This document shows, piece after piece, positions 17,130-27,623 of a DNA stretch of 64,000 nt. This stretch comes from Christensenella sp. UBA5327 (GTDB lineage Bacteria; Bacillota; Clostridia; Christensenellales; Aristaeellaceae). The position numbers and the translations under genes are program-made. The notes beneath the pieces were generated by a model. The model saw nothing but the letters and a program-made list of their open reading frames with translations, was not told the origin of the DNA and ran no database searches. The stretch lies in NCBI GenBank assembly GCA_002411105.1, contig DHQX01000036.1, positions 18,552 through 82,551 on the forward strand, given 5' to 3'. The stretch's first letter is position 1, and the number at the start of each line of letters is the position of its first letter.

Positions 17130-17585
17130 ATGGACAAGGATTTCTTCGTGCAGGAAATAGACCGTGCCAGCGGCATGCTTTACCGCGTGTCCTATGCCAT
17201 CCTGCACAACGATGAGGATTGCAAGGATGCCATGCAGGAGACTGTCCTCAAAGCCTGGGAGAAACGCGGCAGCCTGCGGGAAGCCCGGCACTTCACCACC
17301 TGGATCACCCGCATCCTCATCAATGAAAGCCATAACATTCGCCGGAAAAGGCGCGGTGTGGTGTCCTTGGAAGCGGTCCAGGAGCCATCCATCCCTCCCC
17401 CTGACCCAAGCCTGGGCATGGTCCTTCAAAACATGCCGGAAAAACTTCGCCTCCCGCTGATCCTGCAGTACGCGGAGGGCATGAACTATGAGCAAATCGC
17501 CAAAGCCCTGCGCTTGCCCCTTTCCACGGTGCGCGGGCGGATCTACCGGGCCAAACAACAATTACGAAAGGAACTGGAGGCATGA
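17130..17585 (+). CDS. ECF-type RNA polymerase sigma factor
   Basis: A 151-residue sigma factor with only regions 2 and 4. Region 2 spans about residues 10-75 (LYRVSYAILHNDEDCKDAMQ, then FTTWITRILINESHNIRRKRR). Region 4 spans about 95-150 (MPEKLRLPLILQYAEGMNYE, then IAKALRLPLSTVRGRIYRAK). It probably responds to envelope stress under control of the membrane protein encoded next, whose ATG overlaps its stop by 4 bases. AGAGGTGA precedes the ATG. Confidence 0.92.
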   Translation: MDKDFFVQEIDRASGMLYRVSYAILHNDEDCKDAMQETVLKAWEKRGSLREARHFTTWITRILINESHNIRRKRRGVVSLEAVQEPSIPPPDPSLGMVLQNMPEKLRLPLILQYAEGMNYEQIAKALRLPLSTVRGRIYRAKQQLRKELEA

Positions 17586-18679
17586 ACAAGCAAGATGAAA
17601 TGAACCCTGACCTGAAGCAAGCCTTCCCCCCCATGCCTGATGAATGCTACCAGGTGCTGATGCATGCAGCCCGTTCCGTGAAGGAGAAAGAACCCATGAA
17701 AAGAACATCTTTCAGGGCGGTGATGATTGCCGCCGCCATTCTCATCCTCACCATGGCGGTGGCCTTAGCGGCCAACCAGCTTGGAATCATCGACATCATG
17801 CCCACATTCCGTGCCGCCTTGCCAGAGGCTGCCACATCCCTGCTCTCCAAAACCGAGAACAAGTCTTTTACCGTTGGTCCCCTCACCATGACGCTCAGGG
17901 AGTTGCTGTCGGATGGCCGGGTGGTGATCATGACCGCCCAGGCTGATACTGCAGACGGGGCTTTGGCCCTGCTGGTTCCTGACAGCAGCGACTTTAATGA
18001 CAGGCTGCCGCAAAGCGAGGCCAAGCGGCTCAAAGCGCCTGAAGAAAGCAGCTTCCTGGATGCCGCCAGGCAAAAAAAGCTGCCGCTTTATTACATCGCC
18101 TCCTATCTCGAAATTGACTATGCTCTGCACAACGGCGAGGAGATGAGAGCCGAGCACTACGGGGATGACGGCGCCCTCTTGCAGGTGGATATGCTGCAAA
18201 CCAATCCCGATCTGGTCAAAGAATCCATTGACGCTGTCCTGACCCTCAACGTCAGGGAAGTGGACCCTGCAACCGGCGAATTCGTCAAAGGCAATGACTG
18301 GCGCGTGGAAGAAAAAATTTCGATTCCTGTTAGCCAGTTGATCGCCGAAAAGACCTATGTGCCCGATGGCGAAGCCACACTTGACGGCTATAGCGTAAAA
18401 TCAGTGAAGGCTGAGCAAACAGTGGCTGGCATTTATCTGACAACCCTGGTGGAAGCCGGTGAAAATGCCAAGCGGGAAAATGTCTACGAAACCTTGTACA
18501 CCTGGGAGTATAAATCGGCTGATGACCAGCCCTTCCCCGGTGGCATCAATATGTCAGGTTCCCTAATGGATGATGCCTGGCCCGTGGTGACCCTCCACCA
18601 AATGATTGGCGTGGGCGACCTGCCTGATGCCCTCAGGCTATCGGGCAGCGAAGAGACCAGCCTGATCACGCTGAAGTAA
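17582..18679 (+). CDS. Membrane-anchored DUF4179-like protein, probable anti-sigma partner
   Basis: A 365-residue protein with a cytoplasmic N-terminus (about 1-38), one membrane helix (about residues 45-63, AVMIAAAILILTMAVALAA) and a roughly 300-residue outer domain. Such proteins co-transcribed with ECF factors act as anti-sigma factors that bind the sigma inside and sense a signal outside. The start overlaps the sigma gene by 4 bases. The outer domain (FTVGPLTMTLRELLSDGRVV onward) matches the DUF4179 pattern. There is no CxxC zinc motif, so it is not of the ZAS class. The role is inferred from context. Confidence 0.8.
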   Translation: MNKQDEMNPDLKQAFPPMPDECYQVLMHAARSVKEKEPMKRTSFRAVMIAAAILILTMAVALAANQLGIIDIMPTFRAALPEAATSLLSKTENKSFTVGPLTMTLRELLSDGRVVIMTAQADTADGALALLVPDSSDFNDRLPQSEAKRLKAPEESSFLDAARQKKLPLYYIASYLEIDYALHNGEEMRAEHYGDDGALLQVDMLQTNPDLVKESIDAVLTLNVREVDPATGEFVKGNDWRVEEKISIPVSQLIAEKTYVPDGEATLDGYSVKSVKAEQTVAGIYLTTLVEAGENAKRENVYETLYTWEYKSADDQPFPGGINMSGSLMDDAWPVVTLHQMIGVGDLPDALRLSGSEETSLITLK

Positions 18680-18690
18680 TCACCTGTTAC

Positions 18691-18723
18691 AGCGCCGCAT
18701 GGAGCCCCAACCCATGCGGCGCT
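18691..18723. terminator. Strong hairpin after the ECF operon
   Basis: A 12-base-pair perfect stem (18691-18702 with 18712-18723) and 9-base loop lie just after the DUF4179 gene. No T-run follows, so it may pause transcription or protect the 3' end rather than act as a full intrinsic terminator. Confidence 0.5.
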
Positions 18724-18748
18724 CACTTGATCAGCCGGAAGGATAAAA

Positions 18749-20107
18749 ATGAGAATGAGGTGACTATCCATCATCACCGCTGTTTTCCTCATGTGTTCAC
18801 CGGCTTTCTGCGCCGCCAGGGAAATCCTTTACACCCAGCGCGTGGGGTTCCCAACGGTACATCAAGCCCATTACACGCCATTCACCCAGGCCTATCCCCA
18901 GGTTTCATTCAAGACCGATGATGCCTGGCATGACAGCACGGATGCGCTCATCAAATCGCTCAACGGCGCAAATCCCCGGTTTGACCTGTTCGGCATGGAC
19001 AATTATCTGGATTTCAGGCAGGTTTTTGACGCTGGGCTTTGTGCGGATTTATCCGGCAGCGCTGTCATCCGTCAGGCAGTTGACCGCATGTGGCCATCCA
19101 TCCAGGCACAGGTGAAGCAGGGCGGAATAATCTACGGCGTTCCAGAGTCCATCCTGTTGAGCACCTTTGGCTGGTGTGAGGATGCCTGGCAAGCGGCGGG
19201 GCTGGGCAACACAGCCCCTCCCGCCTCGTATGTTGAGCTGCTGGATTTTCTTGAGATGTGGGTGACCAGAATTCAAAAAGCGCCGGAACCCGGGATCCGC
19301 GTCAACAGCATGTTTGATGTATCCTTGTATAACAAGCGTTCCTATGTGAAAAACCTGCTGCCGGTGCTGATGGACTTCTACACGCTGCCTGCTTTGCGTG
19401 AGGGGCGCCGCGTGCAGTTTGACGCACTCGAATTCCGCACGTTGCTTGAGCGGACGGTAAACATCGGGGAGGCCCTGTATGCTGCGGAGCCTCAGGCATC
19501 AGAGGGTGATTTGCAGCTGTTTGAAAATGGGCTGGAGGGCTTTGGCATCATCGCCAGCAAAGACGGCTATTCCCACGCGATGCCGCTTAGAATAAGGGCG
19601 GATCAGCCAGTGCTTTACAAGGCCAGCCTCACCATCCTCTGTGTGGGCGCTGATTGCGGCCAGGCGGCGATATCGACCGCATATCTGGAGCATATGATAA
19701 GCCACTTGCAGCCCTATGCCGCCACCTATGCCTATATAGACAGCCTGCCCCTGATGCGTGAAAACCTGGCGCAGGACACCGCCGACCAGAAAAAGCGCAT
19801 GGACATGACCGCATCCCAGCTGAAGCAAGGCGATTTGTCCAAGGTCAGGCGCCAGGAACTGGAGGCGCAGCTGCGCAGGCAATCTCAAGTCCTGGAGAGC
19901 ATGCAGACTGAAGGCTGGAAATACCTGATTTCTCCTGAATGGCTCTGCGAGTACAAATCCATCGCTGCTGACCTGTTTTTCCCCTGGTCAAGCCCTCTGG
20001 TGATGTTCTCCTCACATTGCCGGGCCATGCGGGAACTGGTCAGGGCCTTCTCTGAGGAGAAAACAAGCGCGGATCAGTTCATCACCGCCCTTGATGCCTT
20101 GGATTAA
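18749..20107 (+). pseudogene. Solute-binding-like secreted protein with an in-frame TGA in its signal peptide
   Basis: The natural start appears to be the ATG at 18749, 3 codons before another ATG and just after GGAAGGA. The reading frame goes M-R-M-R-stop(TGA, 18761-18763)-LSIITAVFLMCSPAFCAARE and then stays open for 438 residues from the ATG at 18791. The sequence around the stop is a good signal peptide if the stop is ignored (TGG to TGA would be one change). From 18791 the protein would keep only a stub of the hydrophobic core and lacks a ribosome site. The mature part resembles family 1 extracellular solute-binding proteins (PRFDLFGMDNYLDFRQVFDA, GGIIYGVPESILLSTFGWCE). A sequencing error or true inactivation are both possible. 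TGA is a normal stop elsewhere in the window, so recoding is unlikely. Confidence 0.65.
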
Positions 20108-20118
20108 TCCACTCTTTC

Positions 20119-20148
20119 TTGTGCCATCAAGCATTGCTATGCTATAAT
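20119..20148 (+). promoter_or_regulatory. Promoter of the parE-parC pair
   Basis: A perfect TATAAT at 20143-20148 with a weak -35 (TTGTGC, 20119-20124, 18-base spacer), 61 bases before the parE ATG; AAGGAG is the ribosome site. Confidence 0.6.
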
Positions 20149-20209
20149 TTAATCAGATTCCCCGCGGCCGGCCACTTTGCGCCGGCTGCAATCTTGCAAG
20201 GAGTGAACC

Positions 20210-22165
20210 ATGGCGCAACAGTATACATCAGAAAATATTCAGGTGCTGGAGGAGCTGGACGCAGTCCGGCATCGACCCGGCATGTACATCGGCTCCACCG
20301 GCTCCAGGGGCTTGCATCACCTGCTGTGGGAGATTGTGGACAACGCCATTGACGAGGCGGCCAATGACTTTGCCGATGAGGTGACAGTCACGCTGCACCA
20401 GGATGGCTCCGCCAGCGTGTGGGACAATGGGCGCGGCCTGCCCATTGATCCTCATCCCACCCTCAAGGTTCCCGGTCTTCAGGTGATCTTCACCAAGCTC
20501 CATGCCGGGGGCAAGTTTGATCATCAGAACTACAGCTACTCCGGCGGCTTGCACGGTGTGGGCGCTTCGGTGGTGAATGCCCTTAGCAAATGGATGGCGG
20601 TTGACGTTTACAGGGACTGGAGCCATTACCGGATGCGCTTTGAAACCATCACCGACAAAAAAACCGGCAAGCTGCTGCCCGGCCGCCCTGTGAGTGAGCT
20701 TGAGCGGGTGGGGAACACCCGGAAACGCGGCACCCTGGTGCGTTTTTTACCGGATGAAGCGATTTTTGAGGACACCGAGTTTAACGGTGAGCTGGTGGCC
20801 AGGCGGCTGCGGGAGCTTGCCTACCTGAACAAAGGGCTTAAAATCACCTTCACCGACGAGCGCGCAAAGGACGAGGCCAGAGAGCCCCGGATTTTTCAGT
20901 ATACCGGCGGCATTGTGGATTATGTGCAGTTCCTCAACACCGACAAGACCCCGCTGCATGAAAGCGTCATCTATCTGGAGGGTGGAAAGGACCAGATGCT
21001 GGTCAGCTGCGCCATCCAGTTTTCCGATGCCTACAGCGAATCCCTGTTCTCCTATGTCAACAACATCCCCACCGGTGAAGGCGGGAGCCACGAGGTGGGC
21101 TTTCGCACCGCCATCACCAAGGCTTTCAACGATTATGCTCGGCGCATCGGCGCCATCAAGGAGAAAGACAACAACTTGGCTGGCGAGGACTACCGGGAAG
21201 GCATGACAGCGGTGCTCTCGGTCAAGCTGCCCAACCCGCAGTTTGAAGGGCAGACCAAGGGACGCCTGGGCAACACCGAGGCGCGCCCGGCAGTGGAAGC
21301 GGTGATTTTGCAAAAGCTGTCCGAGTACCTGGAAGATTTGCGCAACGCTGCCCTGGCCCAGACGATCATCGAGAAGTCCATCAAATCCGCCAAGGTGCGG
21401 GAAGCCGCCCGCAAGGCCAGGGACGTGGCCCGGGCCAAAAGCGAGCTGGAAGCCGCCCCTCTGGTGGGCAAGCTGTCCAGCTGCACCGGGCGCAACGCTA
21501 AGGAAAACGAGCTATTCATCGTGGAGGGCGACAGCGCCGGCGGCAGCGCCAAGCAGGGCCGTGACAGGCGCTTCCAGGCCATCCTGCCCCTGCGCGGGAA
21601 GCCCCTCAACGTGGAAAAAAAGCGCATCGACCAGGTGCTGGCCAACCTGGAGTTCCGCTCCATCATCACCGCCCTGGGCACCGGCATCGACCAGGATTTT
21701 GACCTGTCGCTGCTCAAGTATGACAAGGTGATCATCCTGTCTGATGCTGACCAGGACGGCGCCCATATCCGGGCCATCCTGCTCACCTTTTTCTTCCGCT
21801 ACATGCGCGAACTCATCGCCAGCGGCCATGTCTACATCGGCATGCCGCCGCTGTACCTGCTCAAAACCGGCGGCAAGGAGACCTACGCCTATAATGACAA
21901 GGAACTTCAGAAAGTGCTGCCCAAGGGTAAGAACTATACCTTGCAGCGCTATAAGGGCCTGGGCGAGATGAACCCGGAACAGCTGTGGGACACCACCATG
22001 GATCCGCAGAAAAGAAAGCTGATGCAGGTCACGATTGAAGACGGTGCGGAGGCTGACCGCATCATCACCATCCTCATGGGCGATAAGATTGACCCCCGCC
22101 GGGAGTACATCACCACCCATGCCAATTTCAACAAGACAGACCTGTTTGAAGAAATACAGGCCTGA
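20210..22165 (+). CDS. parE: Type IIA topoisomerase B subunit (ParE/GyrB)
   Basis: A 651-residue ATPase subunit. The GHKL ATP site is visible ([36 protein letters not shown]), then the transducer domain and the TOPRIM domain ([39 protein letters not shown]). The C-terminus ends with the standard [20 protein letters not shown] block. It pairs with the A subunit 11 bases downstream. I favour topoisomerase IV, which decatenates daughter chromosomes, because the partner has no canonical GyrA box. A divergent gyrase cannot be excluded, so the gene symbol is provisional. Confidence 0.85.
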   Translation: MAQQYTSENIQVLEELDAVRHRPGMYIGSTGSRGLHHLLWEIVDNAIDEAANDFADEVTVTLHQDGSASVWDNGRGLPIDPHPTLKVPGLQVIFTKLHAGGKFDHQNYSYSGGLHGVGASVVNALSKWMAVDVYRDWSHYRMRFETITDKKTGKLLPGRPVSELERVGNTRKRGTLVRFLPDEAIFEDTEFNGELVARRLRELAYLNKGLKITFTDERAKDEAREPRIFQYTGGIVDYVQFLNTDKTPLHESVIYLEGGKDQMLVSCAIQFSDAYSESLFSYVNNIPTGEGGSHEVGFRTAITKAFNDYARRIGAIKEKDNNLAGEDYREGMTAVLSVKLPNPQFEGQTKGRLGNTEARPAVEAVILQKLSEYLEDLRNAALAQTIIEKSIKSAKVREAARKARDVARAKSELEAAPLVGKLSSCTGRNAKENELFIVEGDSAGGSAKQGRDRRFQAILPLRGKPLNVEKKRIDQVLANLEFRSIITALGTGIDQDFDLSLLKYDKVIILSDADQDGAHIRAILLTFFFRYMRELIASGHVYIGMPPLYLLKTGGKETYAYNDKELQKVLPKGKNYTLQRYKGLGEMNPEQLWDTTMDPQKRKLMQVTIEDGAEADRIITILMGDKIDPRREYITTHANFNKTDLFEEIQA

Positions 22166-22176
22166 GGGAAACACAG

Positions 22177-24624
22177 ATGAAGAAAAGCGGCAAGCAGACA
22201 TTTGAAGAGCGCCTGGATGAGGTGATCCAGGCATCACTGGAAGAGGTCATGTCAAAGAGCATGATGCCCTATGCGGAGCATGTGATCCTTGAGCGGGCGC
22301 TGCCCCGGGTGGAGGATGGCCTCAAGCCCGTGCAGCGGCGCATCCTGTTCACCATGCATGAATTGGGGCTGACCCCTGACAAACCTCACCGCAAATGCGC
22401 CCGCATCGTGGGAGACTGCCTGGGCAAGTATCATCCCCACGGGGAGAGCTCGGTGTATGACGCCCTGGTGCGCATGGCCCAGCCCTTCTCCATGCGGGGG
22501 ATGCTGGTGGACGGCCACGGCAACTTCGGCTCCATCGACGGCGACACGGCAGCTGCCATGCGCTATACCGAGGCCCGCATGGCGCCCCTGGCAACGGAAA
22601 TGCTGCGGGATATCCAGAAGGACACCGTCCCCTTCCACCTGAACTTTGATGACACCATGAAGGAACCGGATCTCCTGCCGGCCCGATATCCCAACATGCT
22701 GGTCAATGGCGCCACCGGCATCGCCGTGGGCCTGGCCACCAACATCCCGCCCCACAACTTGAAAGAGGTGGTGCTGGCCACCATCCGTCTGATCGATAAG
22801 CCAGACACTGACCTTGACAGCCTCATGAAAATCATCCCGGCACCGGACTTCCCCACTGGGGGCATCCTCCTGGACACACCCGAGATCAGAGAGGCCTTTG
22901 AAACCGGACGGGGAAAACTCCAGCTCAGGGCCCGGGTGCATATTGAGCCGGGCAAGGCGGGCAGGCACCTGCTGTGCATCACCGAGGTGCCCTACCAGGT
23001 GAACAAAGCCCAGCTGCTGGAGAGGATCCTGGCTCTATCCGAGGCCCGGAAGGCTGCCCTTGGCAGCATTTATGACATCCGGGACGAGTCCGACCGGACC
23101 GGCATGCGGGCGGTGATTGAGATCAAGAAAGACGCTGACCCGGAGGCTGTGCTGGCCTATCTCTTCAGGTACAGCGACCTTCAGTCCACAGTGGGCATGA
23201 ACATGGTGGCCATCGCCCAGGGAAGGCCCGTGCAGATGGGGCTGATCGAGGCGCTGAAGCACTACATCGCCCACCAGCGGGACGTGGTGACACGCCGCAC
23301 CCGCTATGAGCTGGACCAGGCGGAGCAGAAGGCCCACATCCTGGAGGGGCTGATTATCGCCGTTGACAACCTGGACGAGGTGATCAAGCTCATCCGCACC
23401 GCTCAGAACGTGAAACAGGCAAAAGAAGGGCTGATGGCGCGCTTCAGCCTGAGCGATGTCCAGGCCCAGGCCATCCTGGATCTGCGGCTGCAGCGGCTCA
23501 CCGGCCTTGAGATCCTCACCCTGCGCAAGGAGCATGAAGCGATCCAGAAGCTGGTCAAAAAGCTGCGCGCTATCCTGGGCGATGAAAAGCTGCTCATGAA
23601 CCTCATCAAAGAGGAACTGCAGGAGATCGCCGACAAATACGGTGACCCGCGGCGCACGGAAATCCAGAAGGTGGATGAGGCGGCGGATGACCTGCCGCTA
23701 CCCCTTGATATCCCGGTGCCGGAGGAGGCGGTGGTCATTCTCACTAGGGGCGGGCAGCTGCGCCGGCTGTCTCCCAGGGCCTATGAAAAGATGGAGTTGC
23801 CCGAATCAAGCGCAGAGATGCCCCGGGATGTCTTCAACACCATGACCGACCACACCCTGCTGTTTTTCACCCAGCTTGGAAACTGCTATCAGCTGCCCGT
23901 ACACCAGCTGGAGGAGCAGACCCGGGCCCGGGACCGGGGGACGCTGCTGGCCGGCGTGTTGAACGGGCTTGAAGATGGGGAGCAGTGCGTCTCAGTCATC
24001 GATCTGGGGAGTGAGACGGACCGGGACATGCCTGATCTGTTTTTCTTCACCCGCCTGGGCATGGTAAAACGCAGCCTGGCGGAGGAATACCGGGTGCGCC
24101 GGGGCAAAATCGCCGCCATCAAGCTGGGCAAGGGAGATGAATTGATCACGGTGTGCCAGCCCCTGGCCAGCGACGACCTGTTTCTGATCACCCACCAGGG
24201 CATGATCATCCGCTTTGTCCAGGATGAAGTGCCGGTGATGGGCCGGGTGACCGGCGGCGTGCGCGCGATGAAGCTCAACCCCAGAGACAGGGTCCGGTGG
24301 ACTGGCGGCATAGGCGACGACTGCGCCCTGATCATCGCCAGCGAACGCGGCTTTATGAAGCGGGTGCCTGGCAACATCGTGGACAGCCAGAAACGGGCCG
24401 GAAAGGGCGTGCACAGCTTCTACTTCAACAAAAACGGCAGCAATGGCTCCTATGTGGCAGCCATCGCCTGCCTGAAAACCCCCCGCAGTTTCACCGTGGA
24501 AACCACCCAAGGCCAGCTGGTGCCGCTTGCCAGCGAGGAGATCGTGAGCCAAACCCTCACCGAGCGGGGCAAACCCTACGTGATGGCGGTGATGGACGAC
24601 GTGGTGAGCGACATCATCCTCTGA
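22177..24624 (+). CDS. parC: Type IIA topoisomerase A subunit (ParC-like)
   Basis: An 815-residue DNA cleavage and rejoining subunit. The catalytic tyrosine lies in [10 protein letters not shown] (near residue 130) and the quinolone-resistance region reads [18 protein letters not shown]. The long coiled coil follows ([20 protein letters not shown]), then a C-terminal beta-pinwheel with repeated blades ([27 protein letters not shown]). The gyrase-defining QRRGG(K/R)G box is not seen; the equivalent region reads [12 protein letters not shown]. This argues for topoisomerase IV. The catalytic segment [14 protein letters not shown] mixes gyrase and topo IV features. It is translated from its own weak site 11 bases after parE. 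Confidence 0.85.
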   Translation: MKKSGKQTFEERLDEVIQASLEEVMSKSMMPYAEHVILERALPRVEDGLKPVQRRILFTMHELGLTPDKPHRKCARIVGDCLGKYHPHGESSVYDALVRMAQPFSMRGMLVDGHGNFGSIDGDTAAAMRYTEARMAPLATEMLRDIQKDTVPFHLNFDDTMKEPDLLPARYPNMLVNGATGIAVGLATNIPPHNLKEVVLATIRLIDKPDTDLDSLMKIIPAPDFPTGGILLDTPEIREAFETGRGKLQLRARVHIEPGKAGRHLLCITEVPYQVNKAQLLERILALSEARKAALGSIYDIRDESDRTGMRAVIEIKKDADPEAVLAYLFRYSDLQSTVGMNMVAIAQGRPVQMGLIEALKHYIAHQRDVVTRRTRYELDQAEQKAHILEGLIIAVDNLDEVIKLIRTAQNVKQAKEGLMARFSLSDVQAQAILDLRLQRLTGLEILTLRKEHEAIQKLVKKLRAILGDEKLLMNLIKEELQEIADKYGDPRRTEIQKVDEAADDLPLPLDIPVPEEAVVILTRGGQLRRLSPRAYEKMELPESSAEMPRDVFNTMTDHTLLFFTQLGNCYQLPVHQLEEQTRARDRGTLLAGVLNGLEDGEQCVSVIDLGSETDRDMPDLFFFTRLGMVKRSLAEEYRVRRGKIAAIKLGKGDELITVCQPLASDDLFLITHQGMIIRFVQDEVPVMGRVTGGVRAMKLNPRDRVRWTGGIGDDCALIIASERGFMKRVPGNIVDSQKRAGKGVHSFYFNKNGSNGSYVAAIACLKTPRSFTVETTQGQLVPLASEEIVSQTLTERGKPYVMAVMDDVVSDIIL

Positions 24625-24634
24625 CCGCGTTTCC

Positions 24635-24663
24635 TTGACACCCTCCGGGGCTGTCAGTACAAT
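24635..24663 (+). promoter_or_regulatory. Promoter of yybS-rplI-dnaB-yhaM
   Basis: TTGACA (24635-24640), 17-base spacer, TACAAT (24658-24663), 33 bases before the yybS-like ATG. This is a near-consensus sigma-A promoter. Confidence 0.75.
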
Positions 24664-24695
24664 GGTTTAATCCATAAAGCAAGAAAGGCAAAGAG

Positions 24696-25763
24696 ATGAC
24701 CGGCATCAGGGCAATGACCAACCCCAAGCGCGCGCTCATTCTGCTGGCTGTGCTGGCAGGGCTTGTGTTTGCGCTCTCCTCAATGCCATTGGCGTCGCTC
24801 TATTTCATCTCATTCGGGCTGATCCTTTTTCCCCTGGCCAGCATGGTGGTTTCCGCGGTGGGCGGCTGGCTGGCCCTGGCAGCCGCGGGTGCCGTCGTCG
24901 CCTGGGGCGCCCAGCGCCTGTTTGGGGCGCCGGGCCTGATGGTGCTGATCTATATGCTGCCAGCCGGCATGGCGCTATTGGCCTGTATCCAGTTCAGGCT
25001 GCCCTTTTTCAAATCCGTGCTGGTGGTGCTGGCGGCATTCATGCTGAGCGTCCTGGCGCTTTATCTGCTGCTGCAACGGGCCACAGGCGCCATTTTCCCC
25101 TATGCCGCGCAGGCCGCGGTGAACGGGCTTGACCAGATGCCCCTGCGGGACATCCTGCTCAACAACCTCTGGAAAAGCGGCTTGCTCTCCCATGGACAGC
25201 CCAGCGGCACCCAGGTGTTTATTGAGGATGCCCGGGGCTGGACCTTCACCCCGGAGGTGCTGCAGGAATTCTACAAGCAGATCACCGTCCGGATCCAAGG
25301 GCTGCTCCAGTCTGTGTTCCAGGGGCTGCTCACCAGCTTTGGCATCTACATGGCAGCGCTGGGCAGCTATATGGCCATCGGCCTTGCAAAAACCGCCCTG
25401 CCCGATCCAGCCCCTGATCTGGGCATGCCGCCCTTTCAGGACTGGTATATCCCCAAAGCCATCGGGCAGAAGCTTTGGGTGCTGGCAGCCGGGTATCTCC
25501 TGATGCTGCTTGGTACCATGCCGGTCATGCAATTGGCAGGCGGGCTGATGTTCAATGTGTTTTACGCCCTGTATGTGCTCCAGGGCCTGGCGGTGATAGA
25601 TCACAGGCTCAGCCTGGGTAGCCTCAACCCCTGGCTCAAACGGCTGCTTCTGGTGCTTTTGTTTGTCATTCTGCAGCCGCTTCTGGTCTTTATGGGCATC
25701 ATCGATCAGGCGCGGGACACGCGTGGATTACGCAAGGAAAACCGGGAAACCGGAGAAGAATAA
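24696..25763 (+). CDS. YybS-like (DUF2232) polytopic membrane protein
   Basis: A 355-residue protein with about eight membrane helices. The N-terminal half is packed with hydrophobic segments up to about residue 130; a roughly 90-residue loop carries [20 protein letters not shown]; further helices follow. It fits the YybS/DUF2232 family, whose gene in Firmicutes lies just upstream of gdpP and rplI. Here gdpP is missing and rplI follows after 14 bases. The function of the family is unknown; it resembles S-component-like membrane proteins. The first of two ATGs is used; the second, 18 bases on, would also fit. Confidence 0.75.
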   Translation: MTGIRAMTNPKRALILLAVLAGLVFALSSMPLASLYFISFGLILFPLASMVVSAVGGWLALAAAGAVVAWGAQRLFGAPGLMVLIYMLPAGMALLACIQFRLPFFKSVLVVLAAFMLSVLALYLLLQRATGAIFPYAAQAAVNGLDQMPLRDILLNNLWKSGLLSHGQPSGTQVFIEDARGWTFTPEVLQEFYKQITVRIQGLLQSVFQGLLTSFGIYMAALGSYMAIGLAKTALPDPAPDLGMPPFQDWYIPKAIGQKLWVLAAGYLLMLLGTMPVMQLAGGLMFNVFYALYVLQGLAVIDHRLSLGSLNPWLKRLLLVLLFVILQPLLVFMGIIDQARDTRGLRKENRETGEE

Positions 25764-25777
25764 AGGAGGTTTCCAGC

Positions 25778-26227
25778 ATGAAAGTGATTTTGCTTCAGGA
25801 CGTTCCGGGTGCCGGCAAGAAAAACCAAATCGTCAACGTATCAGACGGCTATGCCCGCAACTATCTTTTCCCCCGCAAGTGGGCCATGGAAGCGACGCCC
25901 AGCGCCGTGAAGGAGGTGGAGCGCCGCAATGAGAAGGAGCGCGCCGAGGAGGCGGCCCGGGTGAAGGAAGCGGAGGAACTGGCCCGCGAGATCAACGGAA
26001 AAACCGTTGAGATCAAGGCGAAGAGCGGCGAAAAAGGCCGGCTTTACGGCAGCGTGACCGTGCAGGAGGTGGCGGAAGCCCTCCACGCCCAGCATCAGGT
26101 GGAGGTGGACAAGCGCAAGATCGAGCTGTCCGAGCCCATCCGTAGCCTGGGTGAGGTGCAGGCCACCATTTCGCTTTACACCGGGGTCAAGGCCATGATG
26201 ACCATCAAGATCCTCCCCATGGCTTAG
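25778..26227 (+). CDS. rplI: 50S ribosomal protein L9
   Basis: A 149-residue protein with both L9 domains. The N-terminal rRNA-binding part opens [20 protein letters not shown] and continues with [21 protein letters not shown] long connecting helix (about 42-75) follows, then the C-terminal domain ([12 protein letters not shown]). L9 sits near the L1 stalk and helps keep the reading frame. AAAGGAGG is 8 bases before the ATG; dnaB follows after 10 bases. Confidence 0.97.
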   Translation: MKVILLQDVPGAGKKNQIVNVSDGYARNYLFPRKWAMEATPSAVKEVERRNEKERAEEAARVKEAEELAREINGKTVEIKAKSGEKGRLYGSVTVQEVAEALHAQHQVEVDKRKIELSEPIRSLGEVQATISLYTGVKAMMTIKILPMA

Positions 26228-26237
26228 TGAGCAGCTT

Positions 26238-27623
26238 ATGAGCATGGAGCAGGCAAGGGCCATTGCGGCCTTGGGGGATGATCATCTGCGCATTCCGCCC
26301 CAAAGCATGGAGGCGGAGCAATCGGTACTGGGCGCGGCGCTGCAGGAGCCGGGGGCGCTCACCCTGGTGATGGAGGCGGTGGGGGCTGATGACTTCTACT
26401 ATCCCCAGCACGCGGTGATCTTCAGGGCGATGCAGGCGCTGTTCGGCCAGTCCCGGGCAGTGGACCTGGTGACGATGGACGCGGAGCTCAAGCGCACCGG
26501 TGCGCTGTCCGGGGTGGGCGGCACGGAATACCTCATTGAGCTGATCCGCTTTGTGCCCACCACCGCACACCTCAAGCACTATCTTGACATTGTGCTTGAA
26601 AAGGCAACGCTGAGAAAGCTCATCTCCGCCTCCAGCGAGATCACCCAGGTCTGCTTTGAGGAGAAGTTCTCCCTGGAGGAAACGCTGCTGTTTGCTGAGA
26701 AGGCTATCTTCGACATCGTCATGAAGCGCACTGGCGCCCAGCAGCTGACCCCCATCCGGGAAGTCATCAAGGGCACCCTGGCGCAGATTGAGGAACTGGT
26801 GCGCAACAAGGGCAAGATCAACGGCGTGCCCACCGGCTTTGTCATGCTTGACAGGCTGCTCACCGGGCTGCACGCGGGTGAGCTGGTGCTGGTGGGCGCC
26901 CGCCCCAGCATGGGCAAAACCAGCTTTGCCATGAACATCGCCTCCTATGCTGCCCACCACGGCAAATCCGTGGCGGTGTTCAGCCTGGAGATGCCCAAGG
27001 AGCAGCTGGCCATGCGCATGCTCTGCGGCGATGCCAGGGTCAACATGCAGCGCATCCGCTCGGGCACGCTGTCGGACAAAGACTGGGAAAAGCTGGCCGC
27101 CGCGCTCTCCCCGCTGTCTGAAACCAAGATGTACCTGGACGACAGCTCCTCCCTCACCCCAGCCCAGCTGCGCAGCCGCTGCCGGCGCCAGATGATGGAG
27201 CGAGGGCTTGACCTGATCGTGGTTGACTATATGCAGCTGATGACCGCCGATGGCCGGGTGGAAAACCGCCAGCTTGAGGTGAGCGAAATTTCCCGAAAGC
27301 TCAAGGGCATAGCGCTTGAGCTGAAGGTGCCCTTGCTGGCCTGTGCCCAGCTCTCCCGTGCCAATGTGAAACGAACCGGCAGCATCCGGCCCGTGCTCTC
27401 TGATCTGCGCGACTCCGGCTCCATTGAGCAGGATGCCGACGTGGTGATGTTCCTGCACCGCCCCTATTATTACAACAAGGAAGAGGATGTGGACCCCAGC
27501 GAGGCTGAGGTCATCGTGGCCAAGCAGCGCAACGGCCCCCTTGACACCATTCGCCTCAACTGGAACGAGGACTTCACCCTCTTTGAGAACCGGTATGACC
27601 AACCGACAGGAGACCGAGAATGA
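26238..27623 (+). CDS. dnaB: Replicative DNA helicase DnaB
   Basis: A 461-residue hexameric 5'-3' helicase (called dnaC in Bacillus). The N-terminal dimerisation domain opens PPQSMEAEQSVLGAALQEP. The linker helix and RecA-like motor follow, with Walker A GARPSMGKTSFAMNIA, the H2 region LDLIVVDYMQLM and the conserved AQLSRANVKR and SDLRDSGSIEQDADVV blocks. The length is normal and no intein is present. It sits in the conserved rplI-dnaB arrangement and overlaps the next gene by 4 bases. Confidence 0.97.
   Translation: MSMEQARAIAALGDDHLRIPPQSMEAEQSVLGAALQEPGALTLVMEAVGADDFYYPQHAVIFRAMQALFGQSRAVDLVTMDAELKRTGALSGVGGTEYLIELIRFVPTTAHLKHYLDIVLEKATLRKLISASSEITQVCFEEKFSLEETLLFAEKAIFDIVMKRTGAQQLTPIREVIKGTLAQIEELVRNKGKINGVPTGFVMLDRLLTGLHAGELVLVGARPSMGKTSFAMNIASYAAHHGKSVAVFSLEMPKEQLAMRMLCGDARVNMQRIRSGTLSDKDWEKLAAALSPLSETKMYLDDSSSLTPAQLRSRCRRQMMERGLDLIVVDYMQLMTADGRVENRQLEVSEISRKLKGIALELKVPLLACAQLSRANVKRTGSIRPVLSDLRDSGSIEQDADVVMFLHRPYYYNKEEDVDPSEAEVIVAKQRNGPLDTIRLNWNEDFTLFENRYDQPTGDRE

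Noticed and set aside
18749..18790. TGA read as tryptophan (altered genetic code)
   Set aside because: Several intact genes in the window end in TGA with the next gene overlapping it (for example dnaB and era), so TGA works as a stop.
20210..24624. Calling the pair gyrB-gyrA
   Set aside because: The A subunit lacks the canonical GyrA box, so topoisomerase IV is favoured, although not proven.
26205..27602. 465-residue open frame on the minus strand opposite dnaB
   Set aside because: Mirror of the DnaB reading frame with no promoter, ribosome site or recognisable domain.
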